This document shows, piece after piece, positions 1-11,669 of a stretch of 64,000 nucleotides of DNA; the first letter of the stretch is position 1; each line of letters opens with the position of its first letter. The stretch is from positions 18,725,501 to 18,789,500 of the forward strand of contig CM061092.1 in assembly GCA_030770545.1 (NCBI GenBank), in the 5' to 3' direction. The position numbers were made by a program, and so were the translations under genes. Below the pieces are notes generated by a model. That model ran no database searches, was not told where the DNA came from, and worked only from the letters and a program-made list of their open reading frames with translations. The DNA is from Macropodus opercularis (taxonomy: Eukaryota > Chordata > Actinopteri > Anabantiformes > Osphronemidae).

Positions 1-237
1 TTTTTCATTCAGGTATGAAGACAATATGATTGTTGCCTCTTTATTTCTGTCAAACTAAACTCATATGATAATGAGTGGAACATATTTGTATGACACCACA
101 TTGGAAACGAATTTTAGCAAGGCATAACAGATGAGTCACGTCTGAGTAGTGTCACTACACAATATGTCCGATCTATCTTTAACAATTTTATACCACGAGT
201 AAATAATATAATTCTGTATATGTAGCTTTATAGAGCG

Positions 238-238
<1 letters not shown>

Positions 239-266
<28 letters not shown>
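239..266. repeat. (CA)n microsatellite
   Basis: Uninterrupted CA dinucleotide run of about 14 repeats. Further CA runs follow at 450-469 and 583-607, so this part of the flank is rich in dinucleotide repeats. Confidence 0.95.
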
Positions 267-268
<2 letters not shown>

Positions 269-449
269 CGCACACACCCACACTGGGTAATCAAACCCTC
301 TTTGATCATCCAGGGTTGACTCAGTGGTTGCTATGCCAACAGGCAAGAATAAAGCTTTGAACTGCAGTACTATTGCTTTCATGACTGATGCAACACTTAC
401 CACCTTGCCAACCCCCACCTCACACCCAGCACTTTCAACCATGTGTGAG

Positions 450-469
450 CACACACACACACACACACA
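450..469. repeat. (CA)n microsatellite
   Basis: Uninterrupted CA run of about 10 repeats. Confidence 0.93.
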
Positions 470-582
470 GTTCTTTTAGTTTTCCTCCTACAGTTTGGTG
501 GATTTAGTATGTAGGTCACTGCTTTGTGGAAGGAGAGATGGGGGAGAGGGAGCATCCCAATTTAATGGTAGCTGTTCACTGA

Positions 583-607
583 ACACACGCGCGCACACAC
601 ACACACA
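583..607. repeat. (CA)n microsatellite, imperfect
   Basis: CA run interrupted by a short CGCGC stretch near 589. Confidence 0.9.
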
Positions 608-699
608 AGGTGTTTGTAATCAATACAGTGTTGTTCTGCTTTCGAAAGTCTTATCTGAGGACACATGAGTTATCAAATGTAAATATGTAAAAAATACTA

Positions 700-815
700 T
701 GGATCCTATGGATTTCTGTTCTGTCCATTTATGCACAGCTGCTGTAAATGCACAAATTTCTGCTCTTGGGATTAATAAAGCATTATTATCTTATCTTATT
801 TTATCTTATGAGGTA
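700..815 (+). mobile_element. Possible LINE 3' tail
   Basis: A short segment ends in TTGGGATTAATAAAGC followed by degenerate TTATC/TTATT repeats. GGGATTAATAAAG followed by short tandem repeats is the usual 3' end of many teleost L2/Rex-type non-LTR elements. No coding part is attached, so this would be a strongly 5'-truncated copy. Confidence 0.4.
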
Positions 816-1135
816 AAGTATCTTGTCCTCCCCCGTCTTCCTCACCCCTGTCTCTCGTTATTCTCTTCACTTTTTTCTCCTTCCTATCTAATGTAGCTTG
901 ACCTACATTTGCTCCTGATGCCTTGGCCCTTTGATACTTCCTAGTCTTCTTTCTCTCCTCTGCACACATTAAAAGACACACACACATACACACAAAGTCC
1001 CACAGCAGGGTGGGGGTGGGGTAGAGTCACTAAGTCCATTTAGAGCTGTTAAGGGTGGAGTTCTAAAATAGAATACCAAACTAAGCCCTCAGTTAACCCT
1101 GTTTCAAAACACTGCATGTGTGTATACATGAACTC

Positions 1136-1176
1136 TGTGTGTGTGTGTGTGCGTGTGTGCGTGTGAGAGAGAGAGA
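1136..1176. repeat. (GT)n/(GA)n microsatellite
   Basis: GT repeats with GC interruptions pass into a short GA run. Confidence 0.93.
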
Positions 1177-1586
1177 ATAAGGAAGGTTGTGGATATAGTG
1201 CCTCCTATGGACAAGCAGCATCTCCACCACAGTGACACCCGTGACTCCACACTGCCCCCTGCTGATTTTGTACAATAGTGCAAACAGGTTCTATTGTTTT
1301 ATCATCATCACATTGTCTCTCTGCTTCCCTCTACTGCTGACAGTGTGACTGCAGGAATTCCTTTCCGCAATCATTACATGTCATGAACCTGCTATTTGGA
1401 TAAGTTGTTTTATTAAGACAACCTAAAAATTAAGCTATTAATGGTGGTGTAGTAAATGTAATAAAGACCTCTGCTCTGTGGTTTTCACTCTAAATGACAC
1501 TGGCAAATGAAATGGTTACATTAAAGTGGGATTTTATACACAATTAAAAGCTTGCTCTGAGTGAGATTTGTTGGGTCTAGTTGTGT

Positions 1587-1665
1587 CAGGTCTTACTAAA
1601 GTGCCTTGAGATAACTGCTGTTGTTAATTGGCGCTATACAAATAACATTGACTTGAAATGAATTG
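1587..1665 (+). mobile_element. Teleost interspersed repeat tail
   Basis: The segment contains AAAGTGCCTTGAGATAAC, then GGCGCTATACAAATAA, and ends in GAATTGAATTA. This module is shared, in reverse orientation, with the 3' end of the LINE at 22640-24525 in the same window (GCGCCAATTC and ATCTCAAGGCACTTTA). It is therefore probably a solitary 3' end of the same LINE family or of a SINE that uses that tail. Confidence 0.6.
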
Positions 1666-2989
1666 AATTAATGAACATGGGATGTACCTAAAAACATCAT
1701 GACATGATCACCGATACAGAGGCACATAAACACAACAATAGCTGTAGTTGTTAATGATGTTTTTTTATTCTCATATGTGGTTCCTTTCAGAGGGCATGAA
1801 CTTAAAGAATGTTTACAGATCTAGGAGAGCTCTTCCTCTTCCACCTTCAGGAAAGTAAGCAAAGCTTCCACTTCCTCTAATTGTCTGAGTGAGTGTGCGA
1901 ATATGTACGCACTTCACTTTCACCCCAGCCAGGCATACAGCAAGAGCATGCTACACCAGAGGAGCTTCAAAAAGGCTGGAGCCCATTGCACCCAAGGGTG
2001 AGCCCAGCTCTTATGCCCATTTCATCCCCTTTAGGGCAGTATTACCGTTTGCCTAGCACAGTTATGACTACGTGATAGATATGACAGAACACAGCTGAGT
2101 CATTCATACAGTGTATGGAATCTCTTAAAAGAGTTCCTTTTTTATTTTAAAACGGTGACAGAAAAGCAATTCTGTATGTAATTGTTACAGTACAATAATC
2201 ACGTTCAGATATCATAAAGATATCATTTATCCCTATCTATAATATCTCCATATTTACATTTGACAGCATATCAAGCAGCTTTTACACAACACACATGTAA
2301 TATCCAGTGAATGGAAGGAACAAGAATTTAGTATAATCTGTGATGTGAATAGAGAAAGTGGATATTATGTCAAGTGAGATCTTCTCTGTACAATACAGTT
2401 AGAAAAGCTGCTCGTGTTTTCTGTGGATGTGTCCCAGTGTGTCTGTCTCTTAACTGCTGTGTGTCAGTTATTACATGGAAAAAGGGTCATGTTGTAGATG
2501 CCAGTTTCTCATTTCGTTCTACCAAAGCAAACATTTAAACAGATCGTTATTACAATATTCATTGTACTTGTGTTTGTCATGTTTATGGTTAGTTCGTCCT
2601 TTGTTGCTATTGTCTCCCTCTTTTTTCTTCTTACTCTCCATTTTTCCAAAACACATCATGTCATCATCAGACAGACTCACACAATGTGACCAGTATGTGT
2701 AAGTGTAGGTGTAATGGTCAGTCTGCAGGAGTATGGGCTGCTCTGCCCATGGTAGACAGAATATTATATGTTTGTTACTCTCTTCAGGTGTGATACATGG
2801 AAGATACATGAGGACAAAACTTACATATTCAGTAATTAACCTCACCAAACTAAAGAGTCTGGATTAAGAAATTACCACCAGCTGCTTGTAGTCTTCCAAG
2901 TGAAGTGCATTAGAGGCGACGGCATTTTAGCCTTTGGTGCTGCAATATTTGAACAAACTTAAAGCAATGTTTGTGTGTTGGGCTTTTAT

Positions 2990-3425
2990 AATGTTACAGA
3001 AGCAAAGGGAAAGTAACCACTAACAGTGCAGCCCATGAACGCTTCACTCAAACGCTCAGTCTGAGTTTTTTCACTGTGTCTGGATCCATGGCCGGTTCTG
3101 CCTGGCTGCTCTTTCTCACTCTGTCTCCAGCCGCTCCCCATTACTGGTTTCTCCGCTCTCTCACCCATTCAGGTTCATCATTTAACCACACTCACCTGTG
3201 CCTTCCCCTCTGCCTTCACTATTTATACTCCACGTCCGACAGGTAGTGAAGCCACTTTATGAGACCATATTGAGTAGTAACCTTTTGTCCTCCTGAGTCT
3301 ATGTTCCTGTTCTTTGTTTAGCGGTAGTGTCTTAGTTGTGATCTTTGTATTTCTTATTAAAGTGTTTGTTTTTGTGCTCTACACTCTCAGAAATTATATT
3401 TGGGTCCCAAAACATATCAAGGAAC
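2990..3425. mobile_element. Possible non-autonomous retroelement remnant
   Basis: The stretch has the composition of a common fish repeat: a segment reading CTATTTATACTCCAC, then CTTATTAAAGTGTTTG, then TTTGGGTCCCAAAAC. The 19200-19590 segment has the complementary theme (GGACCAAAACACAGAC and a downstream AGGCTTAAATACAAC). The relation is inferred by eye, and I cannot define termini or a class. Confidence 0.3.
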
Positions 3426-6400
3426 GTCAGTATAATTTAAAGAATGTAGAGAGCATGCACAACACTAGCAACAGCTGTGTAAGAGACTCTGGTGGTTCTG
3501 GGGTCAGTCATACATGGCAAAAGACAACTGCAGACTACATACTGTGCGCGTGCGTGTGTGTGTCCTCCCGCTCTGGGACAGTGAACGGCACCACCTGTGC
3601 TCACCACGCCACCTGACGGCCCTGCTTCCTGGAAAGCTGTGAGCTTTATGAATTGTTGAAGCGTGCGTGTGCTTGTATGTAGCTGTGCTGACGTCTCCGT
3701 GTGCTGGGTAAAGGGGGCCTTCTTGCAGTATGTTGACACTATGTGTGAGCATGTTTGTGACAGGATGCACAACCACATCAGAAAACATTCCTTGTAGTTT
3801 TAACAACACAAAGCTCTCATGACCTTTTTAACAGTTGGATAAAGATCAATAAATAGACTTTATGGTCGCTTGCCATCTGACACGACTTCAGCAAAACATA
3901 TATAGACTTTGATATTATACACAGTCTCAGTAGTAGTAATAGGGGCACTTCCCCTTTTACATTTTTATCCTCATCCTCATCAAAACACATATACATTGAA
4001 AGCTTAACTATTTCAGTTTCATTTCACAGATTATACCCATTCATTACTTCTCTTTGTGGCCACCATAACATTTTTGTAATACTGTGCCGATAAACATACA
4101 CAAAGCTATTAATCTATCATGCCTGTAAAGGTCAAAGCAAAGTATAGACCTGGTTACTGCTGACAGTAAAAGCTCTACTCCAAAAAAAGACCAAGGTGGT
4201 GTCATGGTTCAATATGAATTTAAAGTCCTTTGGTACTATTCATCTAACATTTACATCCAGTGGCAGTGTTTAGTGTTAAAGTGACCACTATATACTAAAG
4301 AAAACACTTAGTTTATCTCGGTTTAATGAAAACTATGTATCATTATAACACAAGGGTGCAGGGTTTGTGCCCTGCTCCTCTTTGTCTGCTCCGGCTCACA
4401 TCCACAAAGCTCAGTCGCCTCCCACATCCACAGTGACAGATGTTCAAGAGGTTTATGCACACTGCTCCTAGAGACAGAGGAGCAGAGCAGCAGTAAGACC
4501 TAGAGCCGCAAACACGTGTGGGTTTGTATTTAGGGAAGTGGGCTCCAGATGATGTTTTTATGACTTTTCAACTTAGAATAGCAGAGAACTTGGAAATGCT
4601 GCAGTTCTTTTGTTCCTTTTTATTGTAGTTCAGTTTATGAAATGTTTCTGTAGCTAGCTGGTAAATTAGGATTACAAAGAAGCCTGGTGATGATGTTCAT
4701 TCCTTCAAGGTGCAGTGAGAATATTTAGGTAACATATGGCAACATTTGCAGATAGGATAAAAGTAAAAACAAGTCCCTGGGTGGAGTTGTGCTATGTCAG
4801 GAGACAACTCCTCTGACACTGTGACCACTGACTTCCTACCAACACTACCATCTGAAATCAGGTGAGCCCCATGTTATCTTCAGTACATAAGGAACTTATT
4901 CAATTTAAACTGTTGCTGTGAACCAGTTTGTGTTTAGTTATTTGTGTTATTTTGTGATTTGTAGCCAAAAACATACTGCAGTTGAAGGCTCTGTGAGTAA
5001 GTTTATTCCATATTAATGTTACACAGCATGTGATTTTACTTCTCATAATCATGAGTCTATTTAGTTCTTATTTCCACTAATACAATCGGATGGTTATGGT
5101 TTTACAGACTGTGTGTATGTATGTTGTTGTTCTGTCATATAAAGGGTAACATTTATGTACATGTGCAACAAACACACGGGCTCAGAGGATGCAGCAGATG
5201 CCCTTTATATCTGACAGCACTGGCACAGACTGGTGCTGTGTTAAAAGAAACTGTTCATTATAAACACACTGAAAAGGCAAATATTTACTCAGGCACCCAT
5301 TATTCATAGCCCTATTACTTTTATAGACCAAGCATGTCTGTGTGTGTATGCATGTGTAGTGAAGCGTGCTTAAATCAATATTTACCCGTCATGTTGCCTG
5401 ATCCTGTTTTAGCAGCCAGGTGCTAACAGTTTCTTCTGGTTTTGGTCTCCTGTTACTTCACTTCACTAACCTGCAGTAGAAAAGTGGATTTAGATATTTT
5501 AGAAAAACAAGGAAAAGCCAGTGAATTTATTAACATGCCAGTTTCTAAAAAATTATAAAACATCCATTATTGATCTTAGTTTCCAGCCTAAACATCACAA
5601 AACTACTTGATAGGTTTAGAGAAAGGTCAGAGGCCCTTCACTGCCATGGTTAGTGGGAATGAACAAACCCATCACTCCTATGTTGCTGTGTTTTTGTGGC
5701 GTTGTTAGCATTACAGCCATCCCGACCTTAGAGCCAAACGACTTCTAACCCAACATAAACATGGCCCCAGAGGCCGCACACGACTGCTAGATGTCACTGG
5801 ACTTGGTTGATCTTCATGATACTGACTTTGACAAGGCAGCGTGTTTTCCATCCTAGGAGGAGTACTCAGACTGTAAAGAATAGCACTGTGTGTGTGGTAG
5901 ATACCATATCCACATACCATTTCATGTGTGTTAATGACACACCTGCCGACACGTGTAGGCATGCAGGCAGTCAACACATAAATCACGTCAGCACGTTCTC
6001 TAAATACTGTATGTCCAGTGTTTGAAGGTATGCGTTTGTCCACTCAGTAAAAGTCTCAGTGGCACATTACAGCACATAAAAAGATAAGATAGCAGTGTAG
6101 TTACCAAACTATTTATTGTATATTTATTTAGATAACAAAAGCTTGGGCTATTTATGATAACTCTGTACACATTTCATGCTAACATACTAACTACTAACAA
6201 ATTTATGAGTATATAAGTCTTTTCAACTAATTTCCACATTTGATTTGTGAGACATGATTGTTTTCACTTCTAAATGTAACCTGACATTGGACTAACCTCA
6301 ACTCTCCAGTCTTGCATAGTGTAGTATGTGCCCTCCATCTACCCTATCAACATTTTCACTTGCTCATTAAAGAATACGTACAGAATTGTTATTATGATGC

Positions 6401-6775
6401 TACTTATAGTTTGGTTACATAGAAACCTACAGTTCAGAGCTGTCTGGTGAACATGCTGTCCATCTCTTACGCTTGACAATCATCAGTTGATGTTTATCTC
6501 TGCAGCAGCCCTACAGACTAAATGAAAGCACATCCATATAATGTTCTGTATCCAAACACTCAAACAGATCTTCTAACTGTGTTTTGTAACTCATTCATCA
6601 AGATGAAATGTATGCCATGTGGTCATGCCTAACGTTAAATTGGGTTTCTTGTTTTCCTATTTCCCTGAGTAAGCTACACATCCACAACATTGTAGTTCTG
6701 TACAGTTTTGTCTGGGTTTCCTTTTTTGACTACTTTCTCCTAGGTCAGCAGAAATCACATGTTTCTGTTTCACAG

Positions 6776-6833
6776 GTGTGGCTCAGCCTCGGGCAGCAGC
6801 ATTGGACTACAATTCCCACATTCCTCAGACAAG
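6776..6833 (+). other. Probable kcnmb2 5' UTR part of first coding exon
   Basis: A pyrimidine-rich tract ends in CACAG at 6775, giving a good splice acceptor 58 bases before the start codon. The exon therefore probably begins at 6776 and joins an upstream non-coding exon not identified here. The 5' UTR contains ACTACAATTCCCA at 6806-6818, which matches the core of the ZNF143/SBS promoter motif. Confidence 0.5.
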
Positions 6834-8021
6834 ATGTTTATGTGGGTGGGAGGTAAAGCAGCTGATGGGAAAAATAATCACAGGTATGAAATTCGGTTTC
6901 TCCTTTGTTTGCTTTAATTTTAGTCAAGATTTATGTTGGATCCCAGAGGTCTCGGTGTATTTGAGTTTTTCTAAAGAGTCCAGTAACCAGTGTGCAGAAA
7001 AGGTGGAGGTAAGGTGATTTAAAAATATATTTGGGTAGCTAGCGCAAAAATAGTGTTGATAGACAATGAAATGATACTGACATTAAAAGCTTGAATTATT
7101 GGCCACTGAACCTAAGCACTAGTGGCAAACGACAGAACACTGACAAGGTTCATCTTCACACCTTAGAATAGTAACCCTTTTGTTCATCTTTTAACCTGTT
7201 TACAGATTCATCTACAACACAATTCATGAGCATGATGTCCTGGACAAGAGGAAAACAGTGACAGCTCTGAGAGCAGGAGAGGACAGAGCCATTCTTCTGG
7301 GCCTCAGCATGGTCTTGTTCTCTATTATGATGTACTTCGTCCTGGGAATCACCGTTCTGCGCTCCTATGCTGAGAGGTAATGATGCTTTCAGTCAAAGAA
7401 CACGATGCACGCTGTGATCCAAAATCAAGTAAAAAGATTTTTTTTTCCTGGCAGTGTGTGGACGGATGAAGTTAGCTGCACTATTGTGAACGCCACCGTC
7501 ATGTGGGATGTAAACTGTTCATACAGCTGTGGAGCAGAGTGCCGGAGGAGTTCCCGCTATCCCTGCCTTCAGATCTATGTCAGCCTCAATTCCTCAGGAA
7601 AGGTGGTGCGGCTGCTGTACAACGAGGAGACACAGGACAACAACCCTGAGGTAATCATAGTGCTAATGTTGCTTGGGTGTCCTTTGTTGTTGTTCAACTG
7701 TTTTAAATGCAGTAAACCTTTTTTATTCTCCCTCAGTGCTTCTACATCCCAAAGTGTCGTAAGGACTATACAGCCACACATACCATAATTCAGAACATTT
7801 CAGAACGCCTCAAGTCTCAGCATACACTTCAGTGTTTTGTGGACCCTACCGACAGAACAGACTATGCCATTATGATCCAGATCTATGGTCGGGTAGCCGT
7901 GTTCCATTCCTTGTTCTGGCCTACCTTCACCTTAATGGGAGGAATCATCATCATTGCCATGGTGAAGTTAACTCAGTACCTCTCCTTCATGTGTGAGCGA
8001 ATAAGCCGCATGAAGAAGTGA
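6834..8021 (+). CDS. kcnmb2: BK channel regulatory subunit beta-2
   Basis: This is an accessory beta subunit of the large-conductance calcium- and voltage-activated potassium channel (KCNMA1) in the plasma membrane. Coding exons are 6834-6883, 7206-7376, 7455-7650 and 7737-8021, all with GT/AG borders and consistent phase, giving 233 aa (human KCNMB2 has 235). The protein starts MFMW, which keeps the Phe-x-Trp tip of the beta-2 inactivation ball. A conserved block (DKRKTVTAL, then GEDRAILLG) leads into TM1 at about residues 46-68. The extracellular loop has eight cysteines and N-glycosylation sites (NAT, NCS, NSS, NIS). TM2 is at about 193-217, followed by KLTQYLSFMCERI. The TM1 region and ball are closer to beta-2 than to beta-3. 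The start is chosen because MFxW is the family N-terminus. Confidence 0.93.
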
Positions 8022-9150
8022 AAGATAACACGGATGGAAAGTTATGTGGAGAGACGGGGGAGGAACCAAGAAACAAAGAGGAGGGCAGACTGAGATGTCC
8101 CATGTTGAGACAAATCAAGTCAAATCAAAGTAATGTTTAGCTTGCTGTAGCTGATAATGGTCTTCTGAAGCAGCTCTCTAAAATCTACAAGTATACATAT
8201 TTGCCAAAATACCACTCTGGTATACAGCATATTTGATTGTTGCCGAAAGGGGATTTTGATGTAATGTAACTAACGTAATCTAATTTTATTTTGCAGACAG
8301 TGTTTGCAAACCATGATGGCCCGTAGGTACATATTTGACATATTAGAAAAATAAAACGTGAAAAACGAAAAGAATGCCTAAAAATTAAAATACGTAAAAC
8401 ATACAGCTTTGCATAAAAAAACAAAAACAAATTTAAATTAAAAGAGTTTGCACAAAAAACTGTGTTTTTGTTGAAAACAGCTGTGACCGTGGACCTTTTT
8501 GTGTATTATATGTGGCGATCAAGATGAAAATTGTGCTGCACACTACTACGCGATATAAGAAGCATAATAGCCCCTGAACTGTCTGAACCTGGGCGATTTT
8601 GGATATGTTGGCAGAGATGGATACGGCAAGGTGATACAAGCATGGAGGAGAAGATGTTTCCTTTGCTCTCTCACACTTAGTCAGTATATGTAACATTCAT
8701 AACGGACTACACATCTTTCTTATGATGCAACTGGCATATGATGAATTTAGAAAGACATTACTCAAATAATACAGGCTAACTTTTTTATTCAAAGCTTAAC
8801 ATTAGTTCCTTTAGTACTCTCATACTTGATACGTCCCCTGTTTTTAAAATAAAAACGCCTTGCAAACTGATGCGTCAAATGTGGAAAACGTTTGAAACAT
8901 CAGTGACTAATGGTATTTCTGTTACATTCCATTAACCTTGACAGATGGAAGAAACACAATTCTCCTCCAACAGAAAATATGACCAAAAGAACCACAACCG
9001 AACATAAGAAAACAGAGGGGAAACCTACAAAGACGGCAGCCACCAGGTTATGCTCTCTTTGTTAAGAAAAGATCTTGATCTGTGACATTTACTGGCGTGG
9101 ATAGACGGCAATGGACCCAAACACAGACTCATGCGTGATTTAACTAAACT
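8022..9150. other. kcnmb2 3' flank
   Basis: This stretch holds the 3' UTR and flank. An AATAAA at about 8350-8355 is a candidate polyadenylation signal. I see no other gene. Part of the 3' end (near 9095-9140) reads like a fish repeat (GACCCAAACACAGACTC). Confidence 0.4.
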
Positions 9151-9151
9151 A

Positions 9152-9275
9152 CCGTATTTTCCGCACTATAAGGCGCACCTAAAAGTCAAAACTTTTCTCA
9201 AAAGTCGGTCGTGCGCCTAATAACCCAGTGCGCCTTATGTGTGCACTGAGTTCCAAAATCTGTAAAAATGTTGCT
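9152..9275. mobile_element. MITE-like DNA transposon fragment
   Basis: The segment starts at a TA with CCGTATTTTCCGCACTATAA, then GGCGCAC, and repeats the GTGCGCC / GTGCGCCTTAT theme inversely within 90 bases. I recognise this as a common teleost non-autonomous DNA element with TA target sites (mariner/Tigger-like terminal motif). The right end is not clear and may have been cut by the next insertion. Confidence 0.55.
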
Positions 9276-9283
9276 ATGCGACT

Positions 9284-9697
9284 TTGGTCGACTTGATTGA
9301 CTGTCTGAAGTTAGAAGCCTCAGAGCATAAAGTAGAGCTCATGGCTCTGCAAAGCAGGTACCAAGCTGAACAGCCAACCAACATTCGCTTTAGGCACATG
9401 GTAGGTTCATTGAAACACCAACCCTCACAGTTTAACCAACAGAACGAGAGTCCACAACAGGATAATGAAGTCACACAGTCACAACCTTGTTTCCCCTTGG
9501 GTCCCACAACCAAGGACCAGCATGACCAAGTGAGCATGGCAGCCAGTCCAAAGAGACCTGAGCTGACCAAGGCAGATTTATGGAGTGAGAGTAGGCTAGT
9601 TCCCACAGTAGTAGAGCACGCACCCCAGGCAAGCTTGAGTCACTCCCCCTTCCGGTCAGTAATGGCGGCGTGCCGGCTTTGGGATAGCAGCGGTTGA
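9284..9697 (+). other. Unidentified open frame beside retroelement
   Basis: An open frame of 137 codons, rich in Gln and Ser, with an early stretch of possible helix (KLEASEHKVELMALQSRY). It could be a fragment of a mobile-element ORF1 or gag-like protein, since it sits between a DNA-element end and a reverse transcriptase fragment. No domain is recognised and it may be a chance frame. Confidence 0.25.
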
Positions 9698-10010
9698 AGA
9701 CGATCCAGAGAAGCGGCAGGTGTGCTTTCCTTGGCGGCGTGGCGGCGAACAGCTTGTCGCAGGCAGACGTTCGGCAGGACACGAGCAACGGTGCGCTGCC
9801 GTAGGGGGTTGTAGGTACGTCGGGAAATCCGCAGCGGGCTGGCAGCGTTTCCTCGGCGGGCGTACGGCTGTCTCCTTCCAGTGGGCTGGCGTCACTCGCC
9901 GTGGATACAGGCAGATCAGTCTGAGCGGAGTTGGAGTCAGGCTCGTTCCTTGGATTTCCTTTAGCGTCCGGTGGAGTTGCTGCGTCAGCTGGAGCTGGCG
10001 GCAGCCAAAA
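9656..10010. other. GC-rich segment of unknown class
   Basis: A GC-rich block with long open frames on both strands (225 codons on the minus strand, Pro/Ala/Thr-rich). Its composition differs sharply from the AT-rich surroundings, and it ends where the reverse transcriptase homology begins at about 10011. I take it as part of a mobile element or a captured segment and cannot name it. Confidence 0.25.
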
Positions 10011-11390
10011 GTGTCCATCAAATGTGGCATATATCAAGGAGATGCTCTGTCCCCACTGCTGTTCTGCATAGGTCTGAATCCCCTCAGCCAAATAATAAAC
10101 AAGACTGGCTACGGATACCAACTCAGAAATGGGGCCATCATCAGTCACCTCCTCTACATGGATGACATCAAGCTGTACACCAAGAGCGAGAGAGACATTG
10201 ACTCACTGATCCACACAACCAGGATCTACAGCAATGACATCGGAATGTCATTCGGACTAGAGACGTGTGGCCGGATGGTGACCAAGAGAGGGAAGGTAGT
10301 CCATACAGAAGGGGTCTCACTCCCCGAGGGCACAATACCAGACATTGAGAACAGCTACAAGTACCTTGGTATCCCACCGGCAAATGGCAACCTCGAAGAG
10401 GCTACAAGAAACGCAGCAACAAACAAATACCTGCAACGAGTAAGGCAAGTCTTAAGGAGTCAGCTCAATGGTAGAAACAAGGTCCGGGCAATTAACAGCT
10501 ACACCCTGCCAGTCATCCGATACCCCGCAGGAATAATAAGATGGCCAAAGGAAGAGATACAGACCACAGATGTGAAAACTTGAAAGCTCCTCACCATGCA
10601 TGGAGGGTTCCACCCGAAATCCAGCACCCTGAGACTATACACTAAGCGCCATGAGGGAGGCAGAGGACCTCCAAGATCCATGAATACATTCGGAGGATGG
10701 CTCTAATGGATAAAGTGCTCAGTGAGTGTCTCAGGCAGCGAAAAGGGGAGGCAGAGGTGCTGGAGGTGCCATCGTGGGAGGACAGGCCCCTACATGGGAT
10801 GTACCACCGCCAGATAACTGAAGTGGCTGATATCAAGAGATCCTATCAATGGCTAGAAAGGGCTGGACTGAAAGACAAGCACAGAGGCACTAATCATGGC
10901 TGCACAGGAACAGGCCTTGAGCACCAGAGCAATAGAGGCCAAGTGGCTGGTATAGTGAACAGGAACATCTGAGCAGAGTACGGACTGGAAGTACCAAGGT
11001 CTAGGTGGGAAAAACCCCCTAAGGTGGTAGAGAATGACAGAGCCAAGATCCTTCCGGATACAGACAGATAAAATGGTAATGGAGAACCAACCGGACATTG
11101 TGGTGGTGGACAAACAGCAGAGACAAGCCGTTGTGGTTGACATAGCAATACCTTGCGATGCTAACATCAGAAAGAAGGAACTTGAGAAATTAGAGAAATA
11201 CCAGGGGCTCAAAGAAGAACTTGAGAAGGCCTGGAAAGTCAAGGCGAAAGTGGTGCCCGTGGTCATTGGAGCACTCTGGGCAGTAACCCCCAAACTGGAG
11301 GAGTGGCTAGAACAGATCCCAGGAAAGGGTCCTAATTCGTGCTCTATGCCTGGCTGTTCCTCTTTGGTGTGGACCCAAATGCAGTAAGTT
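10011..11390 (+). mobile_element. Broken R2/R4-type non-LTR retrotransposon
   Basis: The fragment starts inside a reverse transcriptase domain (YQGDALSPLLFCIGLNPLSQ) with the catalytic motif YMDD at about 10158-10169. Thumb-like sequence follows (NSYKYLGI, then LPVIRYPAGIIRWPKEEI) to a stop at 10581. Homology continues in a shifted frame at 10697-10972, and again from about 11034 with QPDIVVVDK and AVVVDIAIP, which fit a PD-(D/E)XK restriction-like endonuclease. That places it in the R2/R4/NeSL group and possibly near fish Rex6. The copy has frameshifts and stops, lacks its 5' end, and appears to lack the Cys/His-rich segment expected between the reverse transcriptase and endonuclease domains (junction near 10940). 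It is a dead copy. Confidence 0.75.
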
Positions 11391-11669
11391 AAGTATTGTT
11401 GTATATTCCAACCTTTACAAACCATGAAAGCACAGGCTACAGGTTATTACTATAGTAATAATAGTGGTGTGATAATAGTGATAATTTTAGATAAGATAAT
11501 CGGGACATGGAATTAATAATTTATCACAGAACTATGTAATCTTGCTGAGCATAAGTCATAAAATTAACAGCTTATGTGAACTTTGCCTGTACCGCTGCTT
11601 TCATCTAACTTGAGACACAACAAGGCTGGAAAAAGTAGCAGCAGCACTTGAGTATCTGCAGCTAGAGCC

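Larger units (their letters stand above)
1..6775. other. Intergenic region upstream of kcnmb2
   Basis: I see no convincing coding exon here. The short open frames lie in microsatellites or low-complexity DNA and none shows a recognisable domain. The region holds CA/GT microsatellites, a LINE-like 3' tail near 700-815, a fish repeat tail near 1587-1665 and a probable retroelement remnant near 2990-3425. An AG-gtgagc donor-like site at about 4860 follows a short pyrimidine-poor stretch and could end an untranslated kcnmb2 exon, but nothing else supports that. Confidence 0.6.

Noticed and set aside
188..466. 92-codon minus-strand open frame
   Set aside because: It is made largely of CA microsatellite codons (VCVCVC) and has no homology I recognise.
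4761..4864. Untranslated first exon of kcnmb2
   Set aside because: Only a donor-like AG-gtgagc supports it. Without transcript data it cannot be told from chance.
9471..10148. 225-codon minus-strand open frame as a host gene
   Set aside because: It overlaps plus-strand frames and the RT fragment, has no recognisable domain, and its openness is explained by high GC content.
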